From NCBI GenBank assembly GCA_964561925.1, contig CAZLRW010000001.1:121065-185064 (forward strand): 64,000 nt of DNA, written 5' to 3'. The notes under the pieces were generated by a model. It had not been told where the DNA came from. It saw only the letters and a program-made list of their open reading frames with translations, and ran no database searches. Shown one piece after another: positions 40,156-49,162 of the stretch. Both the position numbers and the translations under genes were made by a program. Position 1 is the first letter of the stretch, and each line of letters opens with the position of its first letter. Source of the DNA: SZUA-430 sp964561925 (GTDB lineage: Bacteria; Pseudomonadota; Alphaproteobacteria; Micropepsales; Micropepsaceae).

Positions 40156-41684
40156 CGCGCGTGTTCGTGCCGTCGGATTCCGCGGCGCTCGCTGTCGGCG
40201 CCGAGGGCGTTGCACGAACGCTGCGCGCGACGGCGGAGACGCGGAAGCTCAAGCTCGACATTGTGCGCACCGGTTCGCGCGGGATGCACTGGCTTGAGCC
40301 GTTGATCGAGGTCGAGACGGCGCAGGGGCGCGTAGGTTACGGACCCGTGAAGGCGAGCGACGTTCCGGCGTTGGTCGATGCGGGCCTCTTCGAGGGGAAG
40401 GCGCATGCGCTGTGTATCGGTGTCGTCGACCGGCATCCGTGGCTTGCGCGCCAGACGCGGGTGACGTTCATGCGGTGCGGCGTCATCGATCCGTTGTCGT
40501 TTGCCGACTATCAGCGGCACGGCGGCGGCGCAGGTCTTGGCAAGGCGCGCGCGATGGGTGCCGCGGCGACGCTCGCCGAAGTGACCGCGTCGGGTTTGCG
40601 CGGGCGCGGTGGGGCGGGCTTTCCGGCCGGCGTGAAGTGGAAAGGGGCGGCGGACGCGAAGGCGGAGCGCAAATACATCGTCTGCAACGCCGATGAAGGC
40701 GACAGCGGCACGTTTGCCGACCGCATGGTGATGGAGGGTGATCCGTTCGCGCTGATCGAAGGGATGGCGATTGCCGGCTTCGCCGTCGGCGCGTCGAAGG
40801 GGTTCGTCTATGCGCGCTCCGAGTATCCGCATGCGAATGCCACGTTCGCGAAGGCGCTGGAGGTCGCGCGAGCGAACGGGTTGATCGGTGGTGCGTTCGA
40901 TATCGAGTTGCGGATTGGCGCGGGCGCTTATGTGTGCGGTGAGGAGACGGCGCTGCTCGAGAGCCTCGAGGGCAAGCGCGGTCAGGTGCGGGCGAAGCCG
41001 CCTTTGCCGGTGCACGAGGGATTGTTCGGCAAGCCCACCGTCGTCAACAACGTGCTGACGCTCGCGACCGTGCCTTGGATCATGGCGCACGGGGCGTCGG
41101 CCTATGCGGCGCTCGGTTTCGGTAGGTCGCGCGGGACGATGCCGGTGCAGCTTGCCGGCAACGTGATGCACGCGGGGTTGTTCGAGATGCCGTTCGGCAT
41201 GACGCTGGGCGAACTCGTCGACGACATCGGTGGCGGCACGGCGAGTGGGCGGCCGGTGCGCGCGGTGCAATGCGGCGGGCCGCTCGGCGCGTACTTCCCG
41301 CGGGCGCTGTTCGACACACCCTATGACTACGAGGCATTTGCGGCGCGCGACGGGTTGATCGGCCATGGCGGCATCGTCGTTTTCGACGACACGGTGGACA
41401 TGGCCGCTCAGGCGCGCTTCGCGATGGAGCTCTGCGCCATCGAAAGTTGCGGCAAGTGCACGCCGTGCCGGATCGGCTCAACCCGCGGGGTCGAGGTGAT
41501 CGACCGGATCGTGCAGGGCGAGGGGCGGGCGGCCAATGTCGCCCTGCTTGAGGACCTGTGCCGGACGCTGAAACTCGGTTCCCTTTGCGCGCTTGGGGGC
41601 TTTACGCCGTACCCGGTTTTGAGCGCGTTAAGGCATTTCCCGGAAGATTTCGGGCTCAGTGCCAAACGCCCCGCCGCGGAGTAA
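40152..41684 (+). CDS. fdsB: NAD-dependent formate dehydrogenase beta subunit
   Basis: A 510-residue NuoF-like subunit with an N-terminal thioredoxin-like extension. The FMN/NADH region reads SGLRGRGGAGFPAGVKW and ADEGDSGTFADR, plus GAGAYVCGEETALLESLEG. The C-terminal [4Fe-4S] motif is ESCGKCTPCRIGSTRG followed by a later Cys in LGSLCALGG. It reduces NAD+ with electrons from FdsA. It overlaps fdsG and is separated by 10 bp from fdsA. Confidence 0.96.
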   Translation: MTRVFVPSDSAALAVGAEGVARTLRATAETRKLKLDIVRTGSRGMHWLEPLIEVETAQGRVGYGPVKASDVPALVDAGLFEGKAHALCIGVVDRHPWLARQTRVTFMRCGVIDPLSFADYQRHGGGAGLGKARAMGAAATLAEVTASGLRGRGGAGFPAGVKWKGAADAKAERKYIVCNADEGDSGTFADRMVMEGDPFALIEGMAIAGFAVGASKGFVYARSEYPHANATFAKALEVARANGLIGGAFDIELRIGAGAYVCGEETALLESLEGKRGQVRAKPPLPVHEGLFGKPTVVNNVLTLATVPWIMAHGASAYAALGFGRSRGTMPVQLAGNVMHAGLFEMPFGMTLGELVDDIGGGTASGRPVRAVQCGGPLGAYFPRALFDTPYDYEAFAARDGLIGHGGIVVFDDTVDMAAQARFAMELCAIESCGKCTPCRIGSTRGVEVIDRIVQGEGRAANVALLEDLCRTLKLGSLCALGGFTPYPVLSALRHFPEDFGLSAKRPAAE

Positions 41685-41694
41685 ACTGACGCTC

Positions 41695-44538
41695 ATGGCG
41701 CTCATCGAGGAACATGATCTGGGCACGCCGCCCGTAAAGAGCGAACACCATGTTCGCCTGACGATCGACGGCGTTGCGGTCAGCGTGCCTGAGGGCACGT
41801 CGATCATGCGCGCGGCGCGTGAGGCGGGGATCGACGTTCCGAAACTCTGTGCGACCGACAGCGTCAAGGCGTTCGGGTCGTGCCGGCTGTGTCTGGTCGA
41901 GGTCGAGGGGCGCGGTGGGACGCCTGCGTCATGCACCACGCCGGTCGCCGCGGGCATGAAGGTCAAGACACAGACGCCGTTGCTCAAGGATCTTCGCCGT
42001 GGGGTGATGGAGCTCTACATCTCCGACCATCCGCTCGACTGTTTGACCTGTGCGGCCAACGGCGACTGCGAGCTGCAGGACATGGCGGGCGCGGTGGGTT
42101 TGCGTGACGTGCGCTATGGCTATGCGGGTGAGAACCATCTCGATCAGGCGAAAGACGAGTCCAATCCTTACTTCACGTTCGATCCGTCGAAGTGCATCGT
42201 CTGCTCGCGCTGTGTTCGCGCGTGCGAGGAAACGCAAGGCACGTTCGCACTGACGATCGATGGGCGCGGGTTCGCGTCGAAGGTCTCGCCGGGCATGGCG
42301 GAGGACTTCTTCTCCTCCGAATGCGTGTCGTGCGGGGCTTGTGTGCAGGCGTGCCCGACGGCGACCTTGATCGAGAAGTCGGTCATCGAAATCGGGCAGC
42401 CCGAGCATTCGGTGGTGACGACGTGCGCCTATTGCGGCGTCGGTTGTTCCTTCAAGGCCGAGATGCGGGGCGAGGAACTCGTGCGCATGATGCCGTTCAA
42501 GGACGGCAAAGCGAACCACGGGCATTCCTGCGTGAAGGGCCGCTTCGCTTGGGGCTATGCGACGCATCGCGAGCGAATGCTGGAACCGATGATCCGCAAC
42601 CGGATCGACGAGCCGTGGCGCAAGGTTTCCTGGGACGAGGCGATTGCGCATACGGCCTCCGAGTTCAAGCGCATCCAGGCGAAGTATGGGCGGCTTGCGG
42701 TCGGCGGCGTGACCTCGTCGCGCTGTACGAATGAAGAGACGTTCCTGGTGCAGAAGCTTGTGCGTGCGGCGTTCGGCAACAACAACGTCGACACGTGCGC
42801 CCGGGTTTGTCACTCGCCGACGGGCTACGGCCTGAAGACGACGTTCGGCACGTCGGCGGGCACGCAGGATTTCGACAGCGTCGAGCATGCGGATGTGATC
42901 GTCGTGATTGGGGCGAACCCGACCGACGGCCATCCGGTGTTCGCCTCGCGCATGAAGAAGCGTCTGCGCGAAGGCGCGAAGCTCATCGTCATCGATCCGC
43001 GGCGCATCGACCTTGTGCGCACGCCGCATGTCGAGGCGTCGTATCACTTGGCGCTGAAGCCGGGGACGAACGTCGCGGTGCTCACGGCGCTCGCGCATGT
43101 GATCGTGACTGAGGGTTTGTTCGACGAGGCGTTCGTGCGCGAACGCTGCGAGGCCGACGCGTTCGCCGCGTGGGCGTCGTTCGTCGCCGAAGCGCAGAAT
43201 TCGCCTGAGGCCGTCGAGAGGATTTCCGGCGTTCCGGCCGAGACGATCCGCGGGGCCGCGCGGCTCTATGCGATGGGCGGGAATGGCGCGATCTACTACG
43301 GGCTCGGCGTCACCGAACACAGCCAGGGCACCACAGCCGTCATGGCGATCGCCAATCTCGCGATGGCGACGGGGAACATCGGACGGCCCGGCGTCGGCGT
43401 GAACCCCTTGCGCGGGCAGAACAACGTGCAGGGGTCGTGCGACATGGGTTCGTTCCCGCACGAGCTTTCCGGGTATCGCCATATCTCCGACGACGGCGCG
43501 CGGGCGATGTTCGAGACGCTATGGGGCGCGCCGTTGGACAGCGAACCGGGGCTGCGGATCCCAAACATGCTCGACGCCGCGGTCGAGGGGCGGTTCAAGG
43601 GCATCTACATTCAGGGCGAGGACATTCTTCAGTCCGACCCGAACACGAAGCACGTGGCGGCGGCGTTCGCGGCGATGGAGTGCGTCGTGGTGCACGACCT
43701 TTTCCTCACGGAGACGGCGAACTACGCGCACGTGTTCCTGCCGGGTTCGACGTTCCTTGAGAAGAACGGGACGTTCACGAATGCGGAGCGACGCATTCAG
43801 CCTGTGCGCAAGGTGATGAGCCCGATGAACGGGCATGAAGACTGGCAGATCACCCAGATGCTGGCCAAGGCGCTCGGCTTCGACATGCACTATGGTCATG
43901 CGAGCGAGATCATGGACGAAATCGCGCGGCTGACGCCGACGTTTGCGGGCGTGTCATTTGCGAAGCTTGACGCGCTGGGCTCCATCCAGTGGCCGTGCAA
44001 TGCAGCCGCACCGGAAGGTACGCCCGTGATGCATACGAGCGGCTTCGTGCGCGGTAAGGGCCGCTTCATGATCACCGAGTACGTGCCGACGGAAGAGAAG
44101 GTGGGGCCCCGTTTCCCGCTGTTGCTGACGACGGGGCGCGTGCTCTCGCAGTACAATGTCGGTATTCAAACGCGGCGGACGGCGAACACGGCCTGGCACG
44201 CCGACGACGTGCTCGAAATCCATCCGCATGACGCGGAGGAGCGCGGCATTCGCGACGGCGACCCGGTGAAGCTCGCGAGTCGCACGGGCGATACGTGCCT
44301 ACACGCCGTGGTGACGGATCGTGTCGCGCCTGGCGTCGTCTACACGACGTTCCACAATCCGGCGACGCAGACGAACGTGGTGACGACCGAGTTTTCTGAT
44401 TGGGCGACGAACTGCCCGGAGTACAAGGTCACCGCCGTGCAGGTCTCGCCCTCCAACGGACCCAGCGACTGGCAGCGCGACTATGAGGCGCTGTCGAAGC
44501 GCAACCGGCGTATCGCCGAGCCGGTGCCGGGAGAATGA
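41695..44538 (+). CDS. fdsA: NAD-dependent formate dehydrogenase alpha (catalytic) subunit
   Basis: A 947-residue molybdenum bis-MGD enzyme oxidising formate to CO2. Order of domains: N-terminal [2Fe-2S] (FGSCRLCLVE), His/Cys3 cluster (HPLDCLTCAANGDC), two [4Fe-4S] (CIVCSRCVRAC; CVSCGACVQAC), then the catalytic part with CAYCGVGCSF and the active-site Cys near residue 368 in VDTCARVCHSP (Cys, not Sec). The C-terminal molybdopterin dinucleotide domain holds TTGRVLSQYNVG. The ATG at 41695 gives the usual MxLIxExDLGTP-like start; an in-frame GTG at 41659 lies inside fdsB. It overlaps fdhD by 4 bp. Confidence 0.97.
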   Translation: MALIEEHDLGTPPVKSEHHVRLTIDGVAVSVPEGTSIMRAAREAGIDVPKLCATDSVKAFGSCRLCLVEVEGRGGTPASCTTPVAAGMKVKTQTPLLKDLRRGVMELYISDHPLDCLTCAANGDCELQDMAGAVGLRDVRYGYAGENHLDQAKDESNPYFTFDPSKCIVCSRCVRACEETQGTFALTIDGRGFASKVSPGMAEDFFSSECVSCGACVQACPTATLIEKSVIEIGQPEHSVVTTCAYCGVGCSFKAEMRGEELVRMMPFKDGKANHGHSCVKGRFAWGYATHRERMLEPMIRNRIDEPWRKVSWDEAIAHTASEFKRIQAKYGRLAVGGVTSSRCTNEETFLVQKLVRAAFGNNNVDTCARVCHSPTGYGLKTTFGTSAGTQDFDSVEHADVIVVIGANPTDGHPVFASRMKKRLREGAKLIVIDPRRIDLVRTPHVEASYHLALKPGTNVAVLTALAHVIVTEGLFDEAFVRERCEADAFAAWASFVAEAQNSPEAVERISGVPAETIRGAARLYAMGGNGAIYYGLGVTEHSQGTTAVMAIANLAMATGNIGRPGVGVNPLRGQNNVQGSCDMGSFPHELSGYRHISDDGARAMFETLWGAPLDSEPGLRIPNMLDAAVEGRFKGIYIQGEDILQSDPNTKHVAAAFAAMECVVVHDLFLTETANYAHVFLPGSTFLEKNGTFTNAERRIQPVRKVMSPMNGHEDWQITQMLAKALGFDMHYGHASEIMDEIARLTPTFAGVSFAKLDALGSIQWPCNAAAPEGTPVMHTSGFVRGKGRFMITEYVPTEEKVGPRFPLLLTTGRVLSQYNVGIQTRRTANTAWHADDVLEIHPHDAEERGIRDGDPVKLASRTGDTCLHAVVTDRVAPGVVYTTFHNPATQTNVVTTEFSDWATNCPEYKVTAVQVSPSNGPSDWQRDYEALSKRNRRIAEPVPGE

Positions 44539-45341
44539 CGGTCCGGACGTCGCTTCCCTACGAGACGTCGGTTTGGCGTGGAGGACCCGCGCGGGGCGCG
44601 CGCAGCATCGCTGCCGAGACGCCGGTCGCCTTCGTCTATGACGGCGGGACGGAGGCGGTGATGATGGCGACGCCCGCCGACCTTGAAGACTTCGCCTATG
44701 GCTTTTCGCTGAACGACGGGATCATTTCGGGTGCGGGCGAGATCACGGACCTTGAGATCGCGCACGAAGGCCGCGGGATCGAACTGCGCATGGCGCTGCG
44801 CAACGCAAACCGCGAGCGCGTGATCGCGCGGCGGCGGCATCGGGCGGGGCCAGCGGGCTGCGGGCTTTGCGGTGTCGACAGCATCGCCGAGGCGGTGCGC
44901 CCGTTGCCGCGTGTGGGGCGCGGCGTATCCCTGACGGCTGGGGAGATTCTAGACGGTATGCGACGCCTGCGCGGTCATCAGGTGTTGAATGCGGCGACGC
45001 AGGCGGTGCACGCGGCGGGTTTCTATGTGCCTGGCGAAGGCATCGTCGCCGTGCGCGAGGACGTCGGACGGCACAATGCGCTCGACAAACTCGCGGGCGC
45101 GCTCGTGCGGAGCGGGCGCAAGGCAGCGGGCGGCGCGGTGTTGATGACGAGCCGGCTTTCGGTGGAACTCGTGCAGAAGGCTGCGATGATGGGGGCGTCG
45201 GTGATCGCGGCGGTGTCGGCGCCGACGGCGCTCGCGCTCGAAGAGGCGGCGGCGGCGGAGATAACGGTCGTGGGCGTCGTCCGCGACGACGGGCTCGAAG
45301 TGTTCACGCATCACGAACGCGTGCGGATGGTCGCAAGCTGA
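44535..45341 (+). CDS. fdhD: Formate dehydrogenase sulfurtransferase FdhD
   Basis: A 268-residue accessory protein that transfers sulfur from a cysteine desulfurase to the molybdenum cofactor. The key motif GCGLCGVDS is at about residue 113, with the N-terminal block ETPVAFVYDGG and the signature EDVGRHNALDKLAGAL. It overlaps the fdsA stop (ATGA), so production is coupled to the enzyme it activates. Confidence 0.96.
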   Translation: MTVRTSLPYETSVWRGGPARGARSIAAETPVAFVYDGGTEAVMMATPADLEDFAYGFSLNDGIISGAGEITDLEIAHEGRGIELRMALRNANRERVIARRRHRAGPAGCGLCGVDSIAEAVRPLPRVGRGVSLTAGEILDGMRRLRGHQVLNAATQAVHAAGFYVPGEGIVAVREDVGRHNALDKLAGALVRSGRKAAGGAVLMTSRLSVELVQKAAMMGASVIAAVSAPTALALEEAAAAEITVVGVVRDDGLEVFTHHERVRMVAS

Positions 45342-45342
45342 C

Positions 45343-45558
45343 ATGGACGCGCGCAAGCTCACGATGATGGCGAACCAGATCGGCGCCTTCTTCAAGGCGC
45401 AGGGCGAGGCGGAGGCGCCTGCCGCGATCGCCGATCACCTGAAGAAGTTCTGGGATCCGGGCATGCGGGCCGACATCATGGCGCATTTGGATAAGGGCGG
45501 GGTGGGGCTTGATCCGCTCGTGAAGCGCGCGGTCGAATTGCTGAAAGCGAAAGCGTGA
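45343..45558 (+). CDS. fdsD: Formate dehydrogenase delta subunit
   Basis: A 71-residue protein: LTMMANQIGAFFKAQGEAEA, AIADHLKKFWDPGMRADIMA and a C-terminal helix AVELLKAKA. These match the FdsD/FdhS small subunit required for assembly or stability of the soluble formate dehydrogenase. It starts directly after fdhD and overlaps mobA by GTGA. Confidence 0.93.
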   Translation: MDARKLTMMANQIGAFFKAQGEAEAPAAIADHLKKFWDPGMRADIMAHLDKGGVGLDPLVKRAVELLKAKA

Positions 45559-46124
45559 TCGGCGTTGTTCTGGCGGGTGGTGCGAGCTCGCGCTTTGGGG
45601 GGCGTGCCAAGGGTCTGATTCCACTTGGCGGGCGTGCAATGGCGTTGCGCGTCGCCGACATGCTCCGCGGATTCTGTTCGTCGGTCGTGGTCGAGGCGGC
45701 GCCCGGCGCGGGTTATGAGGTGCTGGGGCTGCCGCTCGTGCACGCGGCGTCCGCTCACGCTGGGAAGGGGCCGCTCGCCGGTTTTGCGGCGGGCTTGTCA
45801 CTTGCGGCGGAAAGCGGGCGCGTGGCGTTTGCGCCTTGCGACATGCCGCTGTTGCAAGCTTCGATCTATGCGGCGCTCATCAAAGGGGCGGTGGGCGCGT
45901 CCGGGGCGTACGCCGTGACGCTGCACGGCGCGGAGGCACTTGTCGCGGTGCTCGACGCGGGCGTGCGGAGCGCGGTGCTTGAAGCGTTGGCAGGCGATCC
46001 GCCCCGAACGCACACGGTACTCGACAAGGCTGGTGCGCGCGCGGTTCACGTCGACGATCTGGCGCCGTTCACAAATGTGAACTCGCCGGACGATCTGGCG
46101 TCTCTTGTGCGCGGCTCAGACTAG
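45555..46124 (+). CDS. mobA: Molybdenum cofactor guanylyltransferase MobA
   Basis: A 189-residue nucleotidyltransferase that adds GMP to molybdopterin, producing the MGD cofactor that FdsA needs. It starts GVVLAGGASSRFGGRAKGLIPLGG (the LAGGxSxRxGxxK motif) and has APCDMPLLQ for metal binding plus a terminal NVNSPDDL. GTG start overlapping fdsD. Placing mobA in the fds operon ensures cofactor supply. Its 3' end overlaps the convergent YeiH gene by 9 bp. Confidence 0.94.
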   Translation: MIGVVLAGGASSRFGGRAKGLIPLGGRAMALRVADMLRGFCSSVVVEAAPGAGYEVLGLPLVHAASAHAGKGPLAGFAAGLSLAAESGRVAFAPCDMPLLQASIYAALIKGAVGASGAYAVTLHGAEALVAVLDAGVRSAVLEALAGDPPRTHTVLDKAGARAVHVDDLAPFTNVNSPDDLASLVRGSD

Positions 46125-47219
46125 CCAGATCACGGCGGCGAGGACGACGGCGGCGATCCATGCCGTCTCCGCAACCATCAAACCCACGGGGCGCCAGCCG
46201 ACGGCGATAAGATCCTTGAACGACGTCTTCATGCCGAGCGCTGCGATCGCGGTCACGAGGCACCAGCGAGAGACGTCGTTTACGGCGCTGACGACGTCCT
46301 TGGGGATGGCGCCGGTCGAGTTCACCGCGACGAGCACCGCGAAGACGATCAGAAACGTCGGAAGCAGAGGCGTGCGGCGATGCCCGCGCCCACCGGCTTG
46401 CCGAGCGAGAACGAACGCGATGGCAAGCACCACAGGCAACAACATCGCCACGCGCAACATCTTGATGTAGGTCGCAACGTCGCCCGTCTGCGGCGAGATC
46501 ATGTAGCCGGCGCCGACGACCTGGGCCACATCGTGGATCGTGCCGCCCAGGAAGATGCCAGCATGCTGGTTGTCGAACCCCAGCAGAGGTACTGCCATCG
46601 GATAAACGATCATCGCGACGGTGGACAGGGCGGTGACGGAGACCACGGTCAAGATCGTGTCGCGTTCGCTTTGGGCGTTGCGCGGTAGGACGCTTGCGAT
46701 CGCGAGAGCGGCAGCGACGCCGCAGATTGCCACCGCGCCGCCGGACAGTATGCCGAACGTCCGGCTTAGGTTCAGCACGCGCGCCAAGGCAATGCCGAAC
46801 AAAATTGTGGTCGCGACGCCGAGCACGACCATGGCAACCGGAACGACGCCGAGGCTTGCAATTTGATCGAACGTGATCCTGACGCCAAGCAACGCAACCC
46901 CGACGCGCAGGACCGTGCGCGAGGCGAACTCGATGCCCGCGACGCAACGGCCTTCTTCATGCAAAAAGTGAAACGCCATACCGATCAGAAGCGCGAACAG
47001 CATCACGGGCGCGCCGTAGTGATCGGCGAGGAACGTCGCGGCCAGACCGATCGTGAGCGCGACGAGGACGCCCGGATAGACCGCATGGATTAGCGCGCCG
47101 CGCGGCAGAAACGCGAGCAGTCGGGACGGCGGGCTGGGCTCGGCCCGCACGATCCCTTCCATGCTGTCGAGGGATTCGAGGCGCGCGAGGTCCGTCCGCG
47201 CGCCCGGTTCAGCGGCCAT
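46116..47219 (-). CDS. YeiH-family putative sulfate/anion exporter
   Basis: A 367-residue membrane protein with about ten helices and the Cons_hypoth698 (YeiH/YadS) signature: FALLIGMAFHFL, GIEFASRTVLRVGVALLGVRITF, SGGAVAICGVAAALAIASVL and GTIHDVAQVVGAGYMIS. The family is annotated as putative sulfate exporters. The ATG at 47219 has AGGTGG upstream and overlaps the monooxygenase gene by 11 bp, so both are cotranscribed. Substrate unverified. Confidence 0.9.
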   Translation of the reverse strand: MAAEPGARTDLARLESLDSMEGIVRAEPSPPSRLLAFLPRGALIHAVYPGVLVALTIGLAATFLADHYGAPVMLFALLIGMAFHFLHEEGRCVAGIEFASRTVLRVGVALLGVRITFDQIASLGVVPVAMVVLGVATTILFGIALARVLNLSRTFGILSGGAVAICGVAAALAIASVLPRNAQSERDTILTVVSVTALSTVAMIVYPMAVPLLGFDNQHAGIFLGGTIHDVAQVVGAGYMISPQTGDVATYIKMLRVAMLLPVVLAIAFVLARQAGGRGHRRTPLLPTFLIVFAVLVAVNSTGAIPKDVVSAVNDVSRWCLVTAIAALGMKTSFKDLIAVGWRPVGLMVAETAWIAAVVLAAVIWLV

Positions 47220-49023
47220 GCCCACCTGCGCTTTGCACCAGGCCCTTCAAATCGCCCTCGGCCCGCCATTCTTCCAATACCTTCACGAAGGCGATGGGGC
47301 CGGCGCCGTAGAAGCCGTCCTGCTCGCTGCGGTCCGCAGGCTTTCCTTCATTGTTGTAATAGCCGGGGGTGCATTCCTCGAGGAACTTGCGTCTTAGGAT
47401 CGCGAGCTTCCTGATCGTTTCCACCCATGCCTCTTCGGCGTCGGCGCTTGCCTCGACGACGCGGACCTGCGCGTCGCTGCAGTGCTTCACGATGTAGGCG
47501 ACGTGCACGGCCTGTTCGGCCAGCATGTGCGGGAAGTTCGCGGTGAAGCCCGATTGCGCGTTCGATATGACGAAGCAGTTTGGAAAGCCTTCGACGTGGA
47601 AACCGTGGAACGTGCGAATGCCTTTCGACCACTTCTCACTAAGTGTCTGTCCGCCGCGGCCGTAGAGTTCGAAGCCCGAGCGGCGGGTGTAGCCGGTGCC
47701 GACCTCGAAGCCGGTCGCGTAGATCAAGCAGTCGATCTTGTATTCGCGGCCGTTTGCGACGATGCCGGTCTCCGTGATCCGGTCGACGCCCTTGCCCTTC
47801 GTGTCGACCAGCGTGACGTTCGGCCGGTTAAACGTCTGCAGATAGTCGTCGTGGAAGCAGGGGCGCTTGCAGAATTGGCGATAGTAGGGCTTTAACGCTT
47901 CTGCGGTTTCTTTGTTCTTGATGACGGCGTCCACGCGGGCGCGGACCTGCTCCATCTTTTCGAAGTCGGCGAGTTCGACGAGTTCATCGACGGTGAGCGC
48001 GCCGCGGCCGGCATATTTCTTCGCACCCTCGCCAAGAAGCAGATTGCGGATGATCTCCGTCCAGCCGTCGCTGACGAGGTCCTCGGCCTGGTAACCGCCG
48101 GAGAGCAGGATGTTGAAATTGTCCATCCGCCTCTTCTGCCAGCCGGGCTCCAGCGATTTGGCCCAGGCGGGGTCGGTCGGCCGGTTGGCGCGCACGTCGA
48201 TCGAAGAAGGCGTGCGCTGAAAGACGTAGAGGTGCTTCGCGCCTTCGCCGAGATGAGGCACGCATTGCACGGCGGTCGCGCCCGTGCCAATGATGCCCAC
48301 GATCTTGTCCTTCAGCCCGGTCAGATTCCCGTTCGAGTCACCGCCCGTGTAGGCGTAGTCCCACCGGCTGGTGTGGAACGAGTGACCCTTGAACGATTCG
48401 ACGCCGGGAATGCCCGGCAGCTTCGGCCGATGAAGCGGGCCGCTTGCCAGGCAGACGAAGCGCGCCCTGATCGCGTCCGAGCGGTTGGTCTTGACGACCC
48501 AGCGCGCGGCCGGCTCGTCCCAGTGCATCGCCGTGATCTCGGTTTGGAAGACCGCGTCGCGATAGAGGTCGAACTTGCGCCCGATCGCGCGGCTGTGCTC
48601 CAGAATTTCGCCGGCGCGCGAATACTTCTCGACCGGCACGTAGCCGACCTCTTCGAGCAGCGGTAGATAGATGTAGGATTCGATGTCGCAGGCCGCGCCC
48701 GGATAGCGGTTCCAATACCAGGTCCCTCCGAAGTCGCCGCCCTTCTCGATGACGCGTACTTTGTCGATGCCGGCTTGCTTCAGACGCGCGGCGGCCAACA
48801 ACCCGCCGAAGCCGCCGCCCACGACGACGACGTCGACCTCATCGGTTAAGGGCGCACGCGTAAACCCGGGTTCGACATAGGGGTCGTCCAAGTAGTGGGC
48901 GAAGCGTCCCTTGATTTCCTGGTACTGGTTGTTGCCGTCGCCCCTGAGGCGCCGGTCGCGCTCGGCACGGTATTTGTCGCGCAGGGCATTGGGGTCGAAG
49001 GCTAAGGCGGCGCTGTCGGACAT
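47209..49023 (-). CDS. Baeyer-Villiger-type flavin monooxygenase
   Basis: A 604-residue flavoprotein. The FAD motif is VVVVGGGFGGLLAAARL, the Baeyer-Villiger fingerprint is FKGHSFHTSRWDY (FxGxxxHxxxW), and the NADPH motif is VGIIGTGATAVQ. The ATGF region appears as IYATGFEVGTGY. Length matches cyclohexanone/cycloalkanone-type enzymes. The ATG at 49023 has GAGGTC before it; the longer frame is not coding-like. Substrates may be ketones or steroids, or sulfur compounds given the linked YeiH exporter. Confidence 0.93.
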   Translation of the reverse strand: MSDSAALAFDPNALRDKYRAERDRRLRGDGNNQYQEIKGRFAHYLDDPYVEPGFTRAPLTDEVDVVVVGGGFGGLLAAARLKQAGIDKVRVIEKGGDFGGTWYWNRYPGAACDIESYIYLPLLEEVGYVPVEKYSRAGEILEHSRAIGRKFDLYRDAVFQTEITAMHWDEPAARWVVKTNRSDAIRARFVCLASGPLHRPKLPGIPGVESFKGHSFHTSRWDYAYTGGDSNGNLTGLKDKIVGIIGTGATAVQCVPHLGEGAKHLYVFQRTPSSIDVRANRPTDPAWAKSLEPGWQKRRMDNFNILLSGGYQAEDLVSDGWTEIIRNLLLGEGAKKYAGRGALTVDELVELADFEKMEQVRARVDAVIKNKETAEALKPYYRQFCKRPCFHDDYLQTFNRPNVTLVDTKGKGVDRITETGIVANGREYKIDCLIYATGFEVGTGYTRRSGFELYGRGGQTLSEKWSKGIRTFHGFHVEGFPNCFVISNAQSGFTANFPHMLAEQAVHVAYIVKHCSDAQVRVVEASADAEEAWVETIRKLAILRRKFLEECTPGYYNNEGKPADRSEQDGFYGAGPIAFVKVLEEWRAEGDLKGLVQSAGGHGR

Positions 49024-49162
49024 GAAGACCTCGATGGATTGAATGGCTTGGCGACAGCAAGATAGCAGCGTTTTTCGGGCGCGCGGTAGCCCCGGACCGA
49101 TCGCCGAACGGCGAGCAATCCGACCGCGATCAGGGCGCGTATATGAGCCAGGAGGTTCGCGA

